Of a DNA stretch of 49,213 bases, positions 34,683 through 42,860 are shown in pieces. Origin of the DNA: Streptomyces sporangiiformans (lineage in GTDB: Bacteria; Actinomycetota; Actinomycetes; Streptomycetales; Streptomycetaceae); NCBI RefSeq assembly GCF_005768555.2, contig NZ_VCHX02000346.1:1-49213 (forward strand), read 5' to 3'. The notes under the pieces are model-generated. The model was not told the DNA's origin. It did no database searches and worked only from the letters and a program-made list of their open reading frames with translations. Positions within the stretch are counted from its first letter, which is position 1; each line of letters opens with the position of its first letter. The translations under genes were made by a program, and so were the position numbers.

Positions 34683-35429
34683 ATGCCTATCTCTCCGAAC
34701 CAGGGCTCCACCGGCGGCGGCACGCTGGTGACCATCACGGGCACCAACCTGAGCGGCACCAGCGCGGTGAATTTCGGCAGCAAGCCGGCCACGAGCGTCA
34801 CCAACGTCTCCCCGACCCAGGTCACCGCCGTATCGCCGTCGGGCACCGGCACCGTCGGGGTCACCGTGACCACGGCGGGCGGGACCAGCAACCCCGTGTC
34901 GTTCTTCTACGTCGGCGCCCCGTTCAAGTCCTCGATCAGCCCGACCTCCGGGACGATGGCCGGCGGCAACACCCTCACGCTCAACGGCACCGGCCTGTCC
35001 ACCGCCACCAGCGTGTCCTTCGGCGGGACGACCGCCACCCCGACCGTGGTGTCCGACAGCCAGCTCACCGTCACCGTGCCCGCCGGCGCGGGGCCCGGGC
35101 CGGTCTCGGTCAGCGTGACCACCGCGGGCGGCACCAACAACGGCCTGTCCTACACCTACGTCGACACCCCCACCATCGACAGCATCACCCCCGACGAGGG
35201 GTCGACCACCAGCGCCACTGCGGTGACCATCGTCGGCGCCAACCTCGGCTCGACCGAGTCGGTGACCTTCGGCGGCGTCAACGCGCCGTTCGACGCCATC
35301 AACGCGACCACCCTGTCGGCGGTCGCGCCGGCCGCTGCGGCCGGAACGGTCGACGTGGTGGTGACCAACCCGGGTGGTTCCGCCACGGCGGTGGACGGCT
35401 TCACCTACATCAGCAACCCCGCCATCTGA
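34683..35429 (+). CDS. Three-domain IPT/TIG repeat protein
   Basis: A 248-residue protein formed almost wholly of three IPT/TIG domains: MPISPNQGSTGGGTLVTITG, SSISPTSGTMAGGNTLTLNG and DSITPDEGSTTSATAVTIVG, each ending in a Y-Y or Y-T-Y strand (FFYV, SYTYV, GFTYI). There is no signal peptide or anchor; the first domain begins at residue 2. ATG 34683 has GAGGAG nine bases upstream; the frame is open further but that sequence is leader. It is a smaller relative of the protein at 31363, on the opposite strand, with the ice-binding-like gene between. Function unknown. Confidence 0.88.
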   Translation: MPISPNQGSTGGGTLVTITGTNLSGTSAVNFGSKPATSVTNVSPTQVTAVSPSGTGTVGVTVTTAGGTSNPVSFFYVGAPFKSSISPTSGTMAGGNTLTLNGTGLSTATSVSFGGTTATPTVVSDSQLTVTVPAGAGPGPVSVSVTTAGGTNNGLSYTYVDTPTIDSITPDEGSTTSATAVTIVGANLGSTESVTFGGVNAPFDAINATTLSAVAPAAAAGTVDVVVTNPGGSATAVDGFTYISNPAI

Positions 35430-35433
35430 CCGG

Positions 35434-35471
35434 TGTCACCGGCGCCCGGTCCTGACCGGGCGCCGGTGACA
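35434..35471. terminator. Strong bidirectional terminator
   Basis: A perfect 18-base inverted repeat (35434-35451 TGTCACCGGCGCCCGGTC and 35454-35471) with only two bases between the arms. It lies four bases past the IPT/TIG stop and 24 bases before the stop of the leftward response regulator gene. Confidence 0.9.
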
Positions 35472-35495
35472 TGACCCACCTTCAGGGCCGGGGCC

Positions 35496-36161
35496 TCAGC
35501 CCTCCCCCGGTGTCACCAGTCCCGACTCGTACGCCACCATCACCAGCTGCGCCCGGTCCCGTGCCCCCAACTTCCCCATGATCCGGCTGACATGGGTCTT
35601 CGCCGTGAGCGGACTCAGTCCCAACGCGTCGGCGATCTCCATGTTGTTGAGGCCGCGGGCGACAAGCGTCAGGACCTGCCGTTCCCGTTCGGAGAGCCCG
35701 TCCGGTCCGCCCGTCGCGGGAGCCATGGCGTGCGGGGCGCGCAGGAAGCGGGCGATCAGGCGGGAGGTCGGGCCGGGCGAGAGGAGCGACTCGCCGGCGG
35801 CCACCGTGCGGATGGCGTCGAGGAGTTCGGCGGGCCTGATGTCCTTCACGAGGAAGCCGGAAGCCCCGGCCCGCAGCGCCTCGACGATGTGCTCGTCGGT
35901 GTCGTACGTCGTCAGGACGAGCACCTTGACCCCCGCGAGATCCTCGTCGGCGGCGATGAGCCGGGTGGCCTCGACGCCGTCGAGGTCGGGCATGCGGATG
36001 TCCATCAGAACGAGGTCCGCCCTCGCGGACCGGGCCAGCTCCACGGCCTCCCGCCCGGTGCCCGCCTCGGCCACGACCTCCATGTCCCCGGCCGACTTGA
36101 CGAGCATCGCGAAGGAGGCCCGCACGAGGGTCTGGTCGTCGGCCAGCAGGACGCGAATCAT
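35496..36161 (-). CDS. NarL/LuxR-type response regulator
   Basis: A 221-residue regulator activated by the histidine kinase encoded just before it. The receiver domain has the acidic pair in LLADDQTLVR, the phospho-acceptor Asp in DLVLMDIRMPDLDG and the Lys in FLVKDIRPAEL. The C-terminal LuxR helix-turn-helix reads LSERERQVLTLVARGLNNMEIADALGLSPLTAKTHVSRIMGKLGARDRAQLV. It starts three bases after the kinase stop, so both are made together. Probable target: the MMPL exporter operon upstream. Confidence 0.95.
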   Translation of the reverse strand: MIRVLLADDQTLVRASFAMLVKSAGDMEVVAEAGTGREAVELARSARADLVLMDIRMPDLDGVEATRLIAADEDLAGVKVLVLTTYDTDEHIVEALRAGASGFLVKDIRPAELLDAIRTVAAGESLLSPGPTSRLIARFLRAPHAMAPATGGPDGLSERERQVLTLVARGLNNMEIADALGLSPLTAKTHVSRIMGKLGARDRAQLVMVAYESGLVTPGEG

Positions 36162-36163
36162 GG

Positions 36164-37516
36164 TTATCGGGCCTCTTCTCGGTGCGCGGACGGTTCAACG
36201 GGTTCGGGTGTGGTGACGGGTTCGGCTGTGCCGACGGGTTCGGCCGGTACCGGCAGCATGGGCGGTACGGGCACGGACGCCACGGGTTGCACCGGCAGTA
36301 CCGCGCTCACCTCGAAACCCCCGCCGGACCGCGGCCCGGCGTCCAGCGTGCCTCCCACGCTCCGGGCCCGCTCACGCATCCCGACCAGCCCGAACCCGGG
36401 GGTGCCATCCGAGGCCGAGGCCTGCCCGGTGCCGTCGTCGGTGACCGACACACGCAGCGAGCCGTCCTTCTCGTACAGGTCCACACGGATCGTCAGCCCC
36501 GGCCCTCCGTGCCGTACGGAGTTGGTCAGGGACTCCTGCACGATGCGGTACGCGGCGGCGCCCACGGCGGGCGGCGCGTGGTCCACCCGTACGGACGACT
36601 CGACCCGCGCCCCCGCCAGCCGGGCGGCCTCCACGAGGTGGGCCACACCGTCGAGTCCGGGCAGGGGCCCGCGCCCGTCACCGTGCTCGGAGGCGCGCAA
36701 CACCTCCAGGGTGGTGCGGAGTTCACCGCGGGCCCCGCGGCAGGTGTCGGCGATGTCGTCGAGCGCCTTGGCGACGGCCTCGCGGTCGAGGCGGTCCGGG
36801 TCGGCGGCCAGGACATGGGCGGCGACGGAGGTCTGCACGCCGATGAGCGTGATGCTGTGGGCGAGCAGATCGTGCAGGTCGCGCGCGATGCGCAGCCGCT
36901 CCTCGGCGACCCGGCGCCGGGCCTCCTCCTCACGGGTGCGTTCGGCGCGTACCGCTCGCTCGACGATGGAGGCGACGTACTGGCGGTAGTAGCGGACGTC
37001 GATGCCGCAGAAGAGGACCGCGATGACCCAGCCGGAGATCCGCAGGACCTCCAGCACTCCGTCGGGGTTGGTGAGGGCGTTGATGATCAGCGTCACGCCG
37101 AGGACGGCGGCGCCGGTGAGCAGCGTACGGCGCGCCGTGCCGGTCGCCGCGACCGTGTAGAGAACCAGCATGGTCGCGGGGATGGGCGCGGCGTGGTTGT
37201 TGTCGAGGGCGTGGTACGGAGCGACGCAGACCAGCGCCGCGAGCAGGACGAGCACCGGATGGCGGCGCCGCCACACGAGGGGCACGTGTGCGGTGAGCAG
37301 CAAGGCCCAGCCGAGCGCGTCGGGCAGGGGCCCTTTGTCGCCGAGCAGGGCGATGGCCGTGGCGAGCACGGCGACGCCGACCGCGAGCAGCGCGTCGTTG
37401 CGCGTGCGGTGCGGCGCGGTCAGCGGGTCGCGGTTGATCGCGGCCATGATGCGCTCGCCCCGCCGGGGGCGTACCGCGTCCCGGGGTGCTGTGGTCGTTG
37501 CTGCCCGTTCCTGCAC
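36164..37516 (-). CDS. Sensor histidine kinase (HisKA_3, NarL partner)
   Basis: A membrane kinase of 450 residues from GTG 37516, which has GGAAGATGGAG just upstream; ATG 37447 (427 residues) is the alternative, and the open frame beyond 37538 only crosses the terminator of the gene before. Several membrane helices occupy residues 40-180 (ALLAVGVAVLATAIALLG, VLVLLAALVCVAPYHAL). The phosphorylated His is in RIARDLHDLLAHSITLIGVQTSVAAHVL; the ATP-binding part has YRIVQESLTNSVRHG and GFGLVGMRERARSVGG. The last 45 residues are a Pro/Val-rich repeat tail (PVPAEPVGTAEPVTTPEPVEP) that is not part of the kinase fold. Confidence 0.93.
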   Translation of the reverse strand: MQERAATTTAPRDAVRPRRGERIMAAINRDPLTAPHRTRNDALLAVGVAVLATAIALLGDKGPLPDALGWALLLTAHVPLVWRRRHPVLVLLAALVCVAPYHALDNNHAAPIPATMLVLYTVAATGTARRTLLTGAAVLGVTLIINALTNPDGVLEVLRISGWVIAVLFCGIDVRYYRQYVASIVERAVRAERTREEEARRRVAEERLRIARDLHDLLAHSITLIGVQTSVAAHVLAADPDRLDREAVAKALDDIADTCRGARGELRTTLEVLRASEHGDGRGPLPGLDGVAHLVEAARLAGARVESSVRVDHAPPAVGAAAYRIVQESLTNSVRHGGPGLTIRVDLYEKDGSLRVSVTDDGTGQASASDGTPGFGLVGMRERARSVGGTLDAGPRSGGGFEVSAVLPVQPVASVPVPPMLPVPAEPVGTAEPVTTPEPVEPSAHREEAR

Positions 37517-37537
37517 GGCTCCATCTTCCGGTAGGAG

Positions 37538-37564
37538 GTGCCCCTTCCGGCGGGGAAGGGGCAC
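37538..37564 (-). terminator. Terminator between the MMPL and kinase genes
   Basis: A perfect 11-base stem GTGCCCCTTCC (37538-37548) with 37554-37564, loop of five bases, 16 bases past the MMPL stop. It may reduce transcription into the kinase gene. Confidence 0.75.
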
Positions 37565-37579
37565 CCAAGTCCCCAGGGA

Positions 37580-39706
37580 CTAGGCGACGGTGACTGTTTT
37601 CGAGTCCTCCGCGGACTCTTGCGGACCCTGCCCCGGCCCCTGACCCTGCCCCGGCGCCGGACCCGGTTCGCGGGAGAGGCGGCCGGGCCACCACACCTTC
37701 TCTCGCAGCGCGACACTGGCGCTGGTCACCAGGTACGTCCGTACGAGGAAGGTGTCGAGCAGGACTCCCACGGAGATCACGAAGCCCAGCTCGACCAGCG
37801 CCACCAGGCCCATGTTCGTCAGCACCGCGAAGGTCGCCGCGAGGACGAGGCCGGCGGAGGCGATGACGCCTCCCGTCGTGCGCAGTGCGGTGAGCGCGGC
37901 GGCCACGGGTTCCTCGCCGGACAGGGACTCCTCACGCATCCGGTGCATGAGGAAGATGCCGTAGTCGACGCCGAGGGCCACCAGGAACACGAAGGAGAGC
38001 AGTCCGAGCCCGGGATCGGTTCCCTCGAAGCCGAAGACGGGGCCGAAGATCAGTCCGCCGATGCCCAGCGACGCGGCCCACACCGCGACCACGGCGACCA
38101 CCAGGAGCAGGGGCGCGACGAGGCTGCGCAGCAGGGCGATCAGGATGAGCAGCACGGAGGCGAGGACGAGCGGTACGACGATCTTGGTGTCGCGGGAGTT
38201 GGTGTTCTCCAGGTCGATCTGCTGGGCGCTCACCCCGCCGACGTACGAGCCCTTCAGCCCCTTCCGCAGGGACTCGATGGTGGCGGTCTCCGCCGCCGAC
38301 TGCGGCGCGGCCGTGGCCATGACGGAGATCTCGGTCCAGCCGTCTGAGGTACGTCCCTTCTCGGCGCTGTCGACGCCGCGTGTGTCCCGGATCTTCGCGA
38401 GCGTCTCGTCGGCACGGCCCTTCGGGGTGATCACGTCGATGGGCTGGGTGCCGCTTTCGGGGTAGGCCTTGGCGAGGGTCTCCATGGCGGCGACGGCCTC
38501 GGGCTTGTCGACGAAGGAGTCCTCCTGCTTGAGCGACCCGGGCAGGTTGAACGCTCCCAGGGCGAGCGCGCCGAGGAGCACGGCGCCGCTCGCGAGCACG
38601 GCCAGCGGCCTGCGTCCGGCCGAACTGCCCATCGCCGCGAAGAGGCTCCGCCGCTGCTTGGCCTCGCTCCCGAACGCGGGCACGAGCGGCCAGAACACGC
38701 GTCGGCCCAGCAGGACGAGGATCGCGGGAAGGAGGGTCAGCATCGCCATGAGCGCGCACAACACCCCGACCGTGCCGAGCGGGCCCATGCCCCGGCTGCT
38801 GTTGAGGTCGGCGGCGAGCAGGCACAGCAGTCCGGCGGCGACCGTGCCGGAGGAGGCGAGCACGGCGGGCCCGCAGCCGCGCAGGGCGGCGACCATGGCG
38901 TCGTACGGCCGCTCGACGCGCCGCAGTTCCTCCCGGTACCGCGATACGAGCAGGAGCGCGTAGTCGGTGCCCGCGCCGAACACGAGGATCGTCATGATGC
39001 CCGAGCTCTGCCCCGAAATGGTGGTCCCGAAGGCCTGGTTGAGCCCGTAGGCGACGCCCATCGACATGAAGTCGGCGATTCCCGCTACGGCGAGTGGCAC
39101 GAGCCAGAGCACGGGGCTGCGATAGATGAGGATCAGCAGGACGGCGACGACGGCGACGGTGGTGTAGAGCAGCGGCCCGTCGAGCGAGTTGTAGACCTCG
39201 GAGGCGTCGGTGGCGAGCGCGCCGGAGCCGCCCACCTCGACACTCAGACCGCCCTCGCCCTGGGCGACTTCGCGTACGTCGCCCACGAGCTCGTCCCGCA
39301 GGTCCTCGTCCGTCCCGGGTTCGTTGCTGGCGACCGGGTACATCAGGGTCGTACCGTCCTCGGACGGAATCCCCCGCGGGGTGCCGATCAGCTCGTGCTC
39401 CCCGGCGATCTTCTCCACCTGCTCGGCGGCCGTGGCCCGGTCGGCGGCGGTCAGACCGCCGTCCCGGTGGTAGACGAGCACCAGCTCGGTGGTTTCACCG
39501 CCCGGCAACTGGTCCTGGATCTCGGCCACTTGAGTGGAGTCGGCGTTCGCCGGCAGGTAGTCGGTGATCCGGTCGTGCTGCACATCGGCGAGCTTCGCCG
39601 CGAACGGCGCCACGAACGCCAGCGCGGCCACCCACAGCCCGAGCACCAGCCAGGGCACTGCGCGCCGCCGCCCCGTTCGCGTCGTGGTCGTCTCTCCGGC
39701 CCCCAT
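37580..39706 (-). CDS. MMPL-family transporter (RND-type)
   Basis: A 708-residue proton-driven exporter of the MMPL group, which in actinobacteria exports lipids or antibiotics. It has the expected two halves: an N-terminal helix, an external domain (HDRITDYLPANADSTQVAEIQDQLPGGETTELVLVYHR), and two sets of membrane helices. The characteristic GAGTDYALLLVSRYREELRR (first half) and ALGVDYGIFLMHRMREE (second half) supply the proton-relay Asp-Tyr pairs. A Gln/Gly/Pro tail closes the protein. ATG 39706 has GGGAGA upstream. Lies before the two-component system, which may sense its substrate. Confidence 0.93.
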   Translation of the reverse strand: MGAGETTTTRTGRRRAVPWLVLGLWVAALAFVAPFAAKLADVQHDRITDYLPANADSTQVAEIQDQLPGGETTELVLVYHRDGGLTAADRATAAEQVEKIAGEHELIGTPRGIPSEDGTTLMYPVASNEPGTDEDLRDELVGDVREVAQGEGGLSVEVGGSGALATDASEVYNSLDGPLLYTTVAVVAVLLILIYRSPVLWLVPLAVAGIADFMSMGVAYGLNQAFGTTISGQSSGIMTILVFGAGTDYALLLVSRYREELRRVERPYDAMVAALRGCGPAVLASSGTVAAGLLCLLAADLNSSRGMGPLGTVGVLCALMAMLTLLPAILVLLGRRVFWPLVPAFGSEAKQRRSLFAAMGSSAGRRPLAVLASGAVLLGALALGAFNLPGSLKQEDSFVDKPEAVAAMETLAKAYPESGTQPIDVITPKGRADETLAKIRDTRGVDSAEKGRTSDGWTEISVMATAAPQSAAETATIESLRKGLKGSYVGGVSAQQIDLENTNSRDTKIVVPLVLASVLLILIALLRSLVAPLLLVVAVVAVWAASLGIGGLIFGPVFGFEGTDPGLGLLSFVFLVALGVDYGIFLMHRMREESLSGEEPVAAALTALRTTGGVIASAGLVLAATFAVLTNMGLVALVELGFVISVGVLLDTFLVRTYLVTSASVALREKVWWPGRLSREPGPAPGQGQGPGQGPQESAEDSKTVTVA

Positions 39707-39892
39707 TGACGGGTCTCCCTCCGGTGGGTGTCTGGTCCGGTTCCAGACTTCCGGCGGAGGGAGCCGGTTTCGTCGGGCGGGAGTGCGAGGTCGCGTGTAC
39801 TGCCGGGGGTGACAAGGGGGGCGGATTACTCCCCGGGGAGTAGTGCGGGCACCGGGACTGGTGGCGGGGTCACGACGGCGTGCGCGCTGCGG
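39707..39892. promoter_or_regulatory. Intergenic region with nested hairpin and palindrome upstream of the MMPL gene
   Basis: It contains a nested inverted repeat: CTCCCTCCG (39715-39723) with CGGAGGGAG (39755-39763), and inside it GTCTGG (39730-39735) with CCAGAC (39743-39748). A separate perfect 16-base palindrome TACTCCCCGGGGAGTA lies at 39827-39842. Either could be an operator for regulation of the exporter; the first one would be in the leader and could also fold in RNA. Assignment is tentative. Confidence 0.4.
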
Positions 39893-39910
39893 TCACGACG
39901 GCGTGCGCGC
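39868..39910. repeat. 23-base tandem repeat at a gene end
   Basis: GGTCACGACGGCGTGCGCGC occurs at 39868-39887 and again at 39891-39910. The second copy contains the last codons and the stop (39893-39895) of the leftward TerB-like gene; the first is a duplicate just downstream, stop codon included. Confidence 0.8.
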
Positions 39911-40603
39911 CGTTGCCAGCAGTCTCGTCACGTCGTCCGCGGGGATCGTCAGCGCCGCGCCGACCGTCGCGAGGGCGTCGCGTTCGGCGGGGGTGTAGGG
40001 GCCGTCGGCGAGGGCGATGCGGGCGCCCTGGAGCAGGATTCCCTCGCGGCCGGTGGGCGCGAGGTGCGGGGCCAGCGGATCCAGCGCCTCGTGGAGCTCT
40101 ATCGCCAGTCCCGGCCCGCAGTGGCCGCCGTGGACCCGGCCGGTGTCGGCGGCGAGGGCCTCCACGAGCGCGGCGAGCTGTTCCTCGGTGCAGTCGCCGA
40201 AGCCGGCCGAGCGCACGGCGTGGGCGGCCGTCTCCAGGGACGTGCGCGAGCTGGTGCCGCCCGCGGCCAGGACGGCGAGGGCGACGGTGTGGACGGCGTC
40301 GCGCAGCATCGCGGAGAAGCGGGTGGTGGTGGGGTGGTCGAGGACGTCCGCGCCGAAGTGGTGGCAGCAGGCGGCGCACTCGACGACGGGCCCGGTGTCG
40401 CCCCGCGGCAGGACCGGCATACCGAGGAAGGTGAAGCGGCGGCGGCCGGCGAGACGCTGGTAGTTGCGGTCGCCTCCGCAGCCGGGGCAGAAGAACTCGC
40501 CGTCGCCGACGGTGGTCCACGCGGTGCGGGTTCCCAGGATGCGTGAAACGCCGAGCGCGCGGGCGCGGACAAACCGGCTGTTCCGTCCCCATCCTGGCAG
40601 CAC
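39893..40603 (-). CDS. TerB-like protein with zinc-ribbon-like N-terminus
   Basis: A 236-residue soluble protein starting at GTG 40603, which has a clear AGGAGG ribosome site. The N-terminal part holds cysteine pairs (FFCPGCGGDRNYQRL and VVECAACCHHFG) like a zinc ribbon. The C-terminal part is a helical TerB-type domain with duplicated acidic segments: LEALAADTGRVHGGHCGPGLAIELHEALDPLAPHL and ALADGPYTPAERDALATVGAALTIPADDVTRLL. TerB proteins are linked to tellurite resistance and metal-related membrane stress, but single TerB-like genes such as this have no known role. Confidence 0.75.
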   Translation of the reverse strand: MLPGWGRNSRFVRARALGVSRILGTRTAWTTVGDGEFFCPGCGGDRNYQRLAGRRRFTFLGMPVLPRGDTGPVVECAACCHHFGADVLDHPTTTRFSAMLRDAVHTVALAVLAAGGTSSRTSLETAAHAVRSAGFGDCTEEQLAALVEALAADTGRVHGGHCGPGLAIELHEALDPLAPHLAPTGREGILLQGARIALADGPYTPAERDALATVGAALTIPADDVTRLLATARTPS

Positions 40604-40776
40604 GTCGCACCTCCTTGACCTCGCGGCAACATCGCCGCGATGGCGTGATGTTAGCCACATCGTCGACCCGGAGTCAGTACCCGGGGTACGACCGCCCGCA
40701 GACATGGCCGGTTAACGGCCGCGGTCCCGCCCGCCTGCGGGGCGGACGGGACCGGAGAAACGGCAGGTGGGCGGGC

Positions 40777-42498
40777 TTATCGCGTCGCGCGGTTGACCGC
40801 CGACACGACCGCCTGCAGCGACGCACGTGTCGTATTCGCGTCGATGCCGATGCCCCACAGCACCTTGTCGCCGATCGCGACCTCGATGTACGAGGCGGCC
40901 AGCGCGGAGGCACCCTCGCTCATCGTGTGCTCCTGGTAGTCCAGCAGGCGGGCGTCGATGCCGACGCCCTGCAGGGCGTGGAAGAACGCGGAGATCGGGC
41001 CGTTGCCGGTGCCGACCAGCACGGTCTCGGTGCCGTCCACCGCGGCCTCGACGGTGAGTGTGTCGATACCGTCGCGGTCCGTGGTGCTCTGGTTGTTGCG
41101 TACCTGGATACGGCCCCAGGGGTTCTGCGGGTTCGGCAGGTACTCGTCCTGGAAGATCGCCCAGATGTCCTTCGGGGTGACCTCGCCGCCCTCGGCGTCC
41201 GTCTTCGCCTGGATGATCTTCGAGAACTCGATCTGCATCCGGCGCGGCAGGTCCAGCTTGTGGTCGTTCTTCAGGACGTACGCGATGCCGCCCTTGCCGG
41301 ACTGCGAGTTGACGCGGATGACCGCCTCGTAGGAGCGGCCGACGTCCTTGGGGTCGATGGGCAGGTACGGGACCGCCCACTCGATGTCGTCGACCGTTTT
41401 GCCCTGTTCCGCGGCGGACGCCTCCATGGCGTCGAAGCCCTTCTTGATGGCGTCCTGGTGGGAGCCGGAGAAGGAGGTGTAGACGAGGTCGCCGACGTAC
41501 GGGTGGCGGGCGTGGACCCCCATCTGGTTGCAGTACTCGGCGGTGCGGCGGACCTCGTCGATGTCCGAGAAGTCGATCTGCGGGTCGACGCCCTGCGAGA
41601 ACAGGTTCATGCCCAGGGTGACCAGGTCGACGTTGCCGGTGCGCTCGCCCTGGCCGAACAGGCAGCCCTCGATGCGGTCGGCGCCGGCCATCAGCGCCAG
41701 CTCGGCGGCAGCGACCGCCGTACCGCGGTCGTTGTGCGGGTGGACGGACAGGCAGACGTACTCGCGGCGGGACAGGTTGCGGCTCATCCACTCGAAGCGG
41801 TCCGCGTGGGTGGAGGGGGTCGAACGCTCCACGGTGGCGGGCAGGTTGAGGATGATCTCGCGGTCCGGGCCGGGCCGCCAGACGTCCATGACGGCCTCGC
41901 AGACCTCCAGGGCGAAGTCCAGCTCGGTGTCGGTGAAGATCTCGGGGCTGTACTGGTAGCCGAAGCTGGTCCGCTCGTCCAGCAGCTTCTCGGCGTACTC
42001 CATCACCAGCCGCGTACCGTCGACCGCGATCTGCTTGATCTGGTCCTTGGAGCCGCGGAAGACGACCCGGCGAAAGACGGGGGCCGTGGCGTTGTAGAGG
42101 TGCACGGTGGCACGCTTGGCGCCGACCAGGGACTCGACGGTCCGCTCGATCAGGTCCTCGCGGGCCTGGGTCAGTACGGAGATCGTGACGTCATCGGGGA
42201 TCGCGCCCTCTTCCTCGATGATCGAGCGTACGAAGTCGAAGTCGGTCTGCCCGGAGGCGGGGAAGCCGACCTCGATCTCCTTGTAGCCCATCTTCACCAG
42301 CAGATCGAACATCTCGCGCTTGCGCGCGGGCGACATGGGGTCGATCAGGGCCTGGTTGCCGTCCCGCAGGTCGGTGGAGAGCCAGCGGGGGGCGGTGGTG
42401 ATCCGGTTGTCCGGCCACGTGCGGTCGGGGATGTCGACCTGCTCGTACGGGCGGTACCTGTGGATCGGCATGGAAGTGGGCTGCTGGCGGTTCGCCAT
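40777..42498 (-). CDS. leuA: 2-isopropylmalate synthase
   Basis: First enzyme of leucine synthesis, joining acetyl-CoA with 2-ketoisovalerate; 573 residues, the long actinobacterial form. The start ATG 42498 has GAGGAG upstream; the frame stays open towards 42591 without coding character. Seen are the catalytic LSTDLRDGNQALIDPMSPARKREMF, the metal-binding HPHNDRGTAVAAAELALMAGADRIEGCLFGQGERTGNVDL, and the regulatory C-terminal domain, DRDGIDTLTVEAAVDGTETVLVGTGNGPISAFFHAL, which binds leucine for feedback inhibition. A leader peptide upstream suggests attenuation as a second control. Confidence 0.95.
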   Translation of the reverse strand: MANRQQPTSMPIHRYRPYEQVDIPDRTWPDNRITTAPRWLSTDLRDGNQALIDPMSPARKREMFDLLVKMGYKEIEVGFPASGQTDFDFVRSIIEEEGAIPDDVTISVLTQAREDLIERTVESLVGAKRATVHLYNATAPVFRRVVFRGSKDQIKQIAVDGTRLVMEYAEKLLDERTSFGYQYSPEIFTDTELDFALEVCEAVMDVWRPGPDREIILNLPATVERSTPSTHADRFEWMSRNLSRREYVCLSVHPHNDRGTAVAAAELALMAGADRIEGCLFGQGERTGNVDLVTLGMNLFSQGVDPQIDFSDIDEVRRTAEYCNQMGVHARHPYVGDLVYTSFSGSHQDAIKKGFDAMEASAAEQGKTVDDIEWAVPYLPIDPKDVGRSYEAVIRVNSQSGKGGIAYVLKNDHKLDLPRRMQIEFSKIIQAKTDAEGGEVTPKDIWAIFQDEYLPNPQNPWGRIQVRNNQSTTDRDGIDTLTVEAAVDGTETVLVGTGNGPISAFFHALQGVGIDARLLDYQEHTMSEGASALAASYIEVAIGDKVLWGIGIDANTTRASLQAVVSAVNRATR

Positions 42499-42597
42499 GA
42501 TGCGTGAGCTCCTCGGGGTGTCCGCTGGATCCTCTCGCGGATCCTTCCGGATCTTCTTGAGAGGGACGGCCGACGGGTCGTAGCGCAACACCGAACT

Positions 42598-42640
42598 CCG
42601 CGGGGAGGGGGTCGGCCTCGACTACAGGCCCTCGCCGCGG
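42598..42640 (-). promoter_or_regulatory. leuA attenuator-type hairpin
   Basis: On the leuA strand CCGCGGCGAGGG (42640-42629) can pair with CCCTCCCCGCGG (42609-42598), 11 of 12 positions. The upstream arm is inside the last codons of the leader peptide, so a ribosome stalled or moving there would control folding. Its end is about 100 bases before leuA. Confidence 0.55.
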
Positions 42641-42669
42641 CAGCTAAGGAGAAGCAGCCCGAAACGCAT
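42622..42669 (-). CDS. leuL: leuA leader peptide
   Basis: A 15-residue open frame, MRFGLLLLSCRGEGL, with five leucines, four of them consecutive (CTG CTT CTC CTT). The ATG at 42669 has a GGAG ribosome site eight bases upstream. This is the classic layout of a leucine-sensing leader: scarcity of charged tRNA-Leu stalls the ribosome at the run and changes RNA folding downstream. Leaders in front of leuA have been discussed for S. coelicolor. The reading is direct; the mechanism is inference. Confidence 0.85.
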   Translation of the reverse strand: MRFGLLLLSCRGEGL

Positions 42670-42860
42670 AATGCTCCGCAGCCTAACCGAGCCTCGCGCC
42701 GCGCGAGGGGCTGTATCAGTATGCGGGACCGCCAGAACAAAAGGGATGAAAAGTGCTCTATACCACATCCCGCAGGATCCTCGGGCTCCTTATCCTCACA
42801 TTTCACCAATCATGGTTGCAGCTAGTGACAACGTCATGACTGAGTGCAAATCTGCCGGGC
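42670..42860. other. Divergent promoter region between leuA leader and the M4 protease
   Basis: 190 bases that must hold the leuA promoter (leftward) and the protease promoter (rightward). TGAC-AAC-GTCA (42826-42836), a small palindrome, lies 24 bases before the protease start and could be an operator. Nothing else can be supported. Confidence 0.35.
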
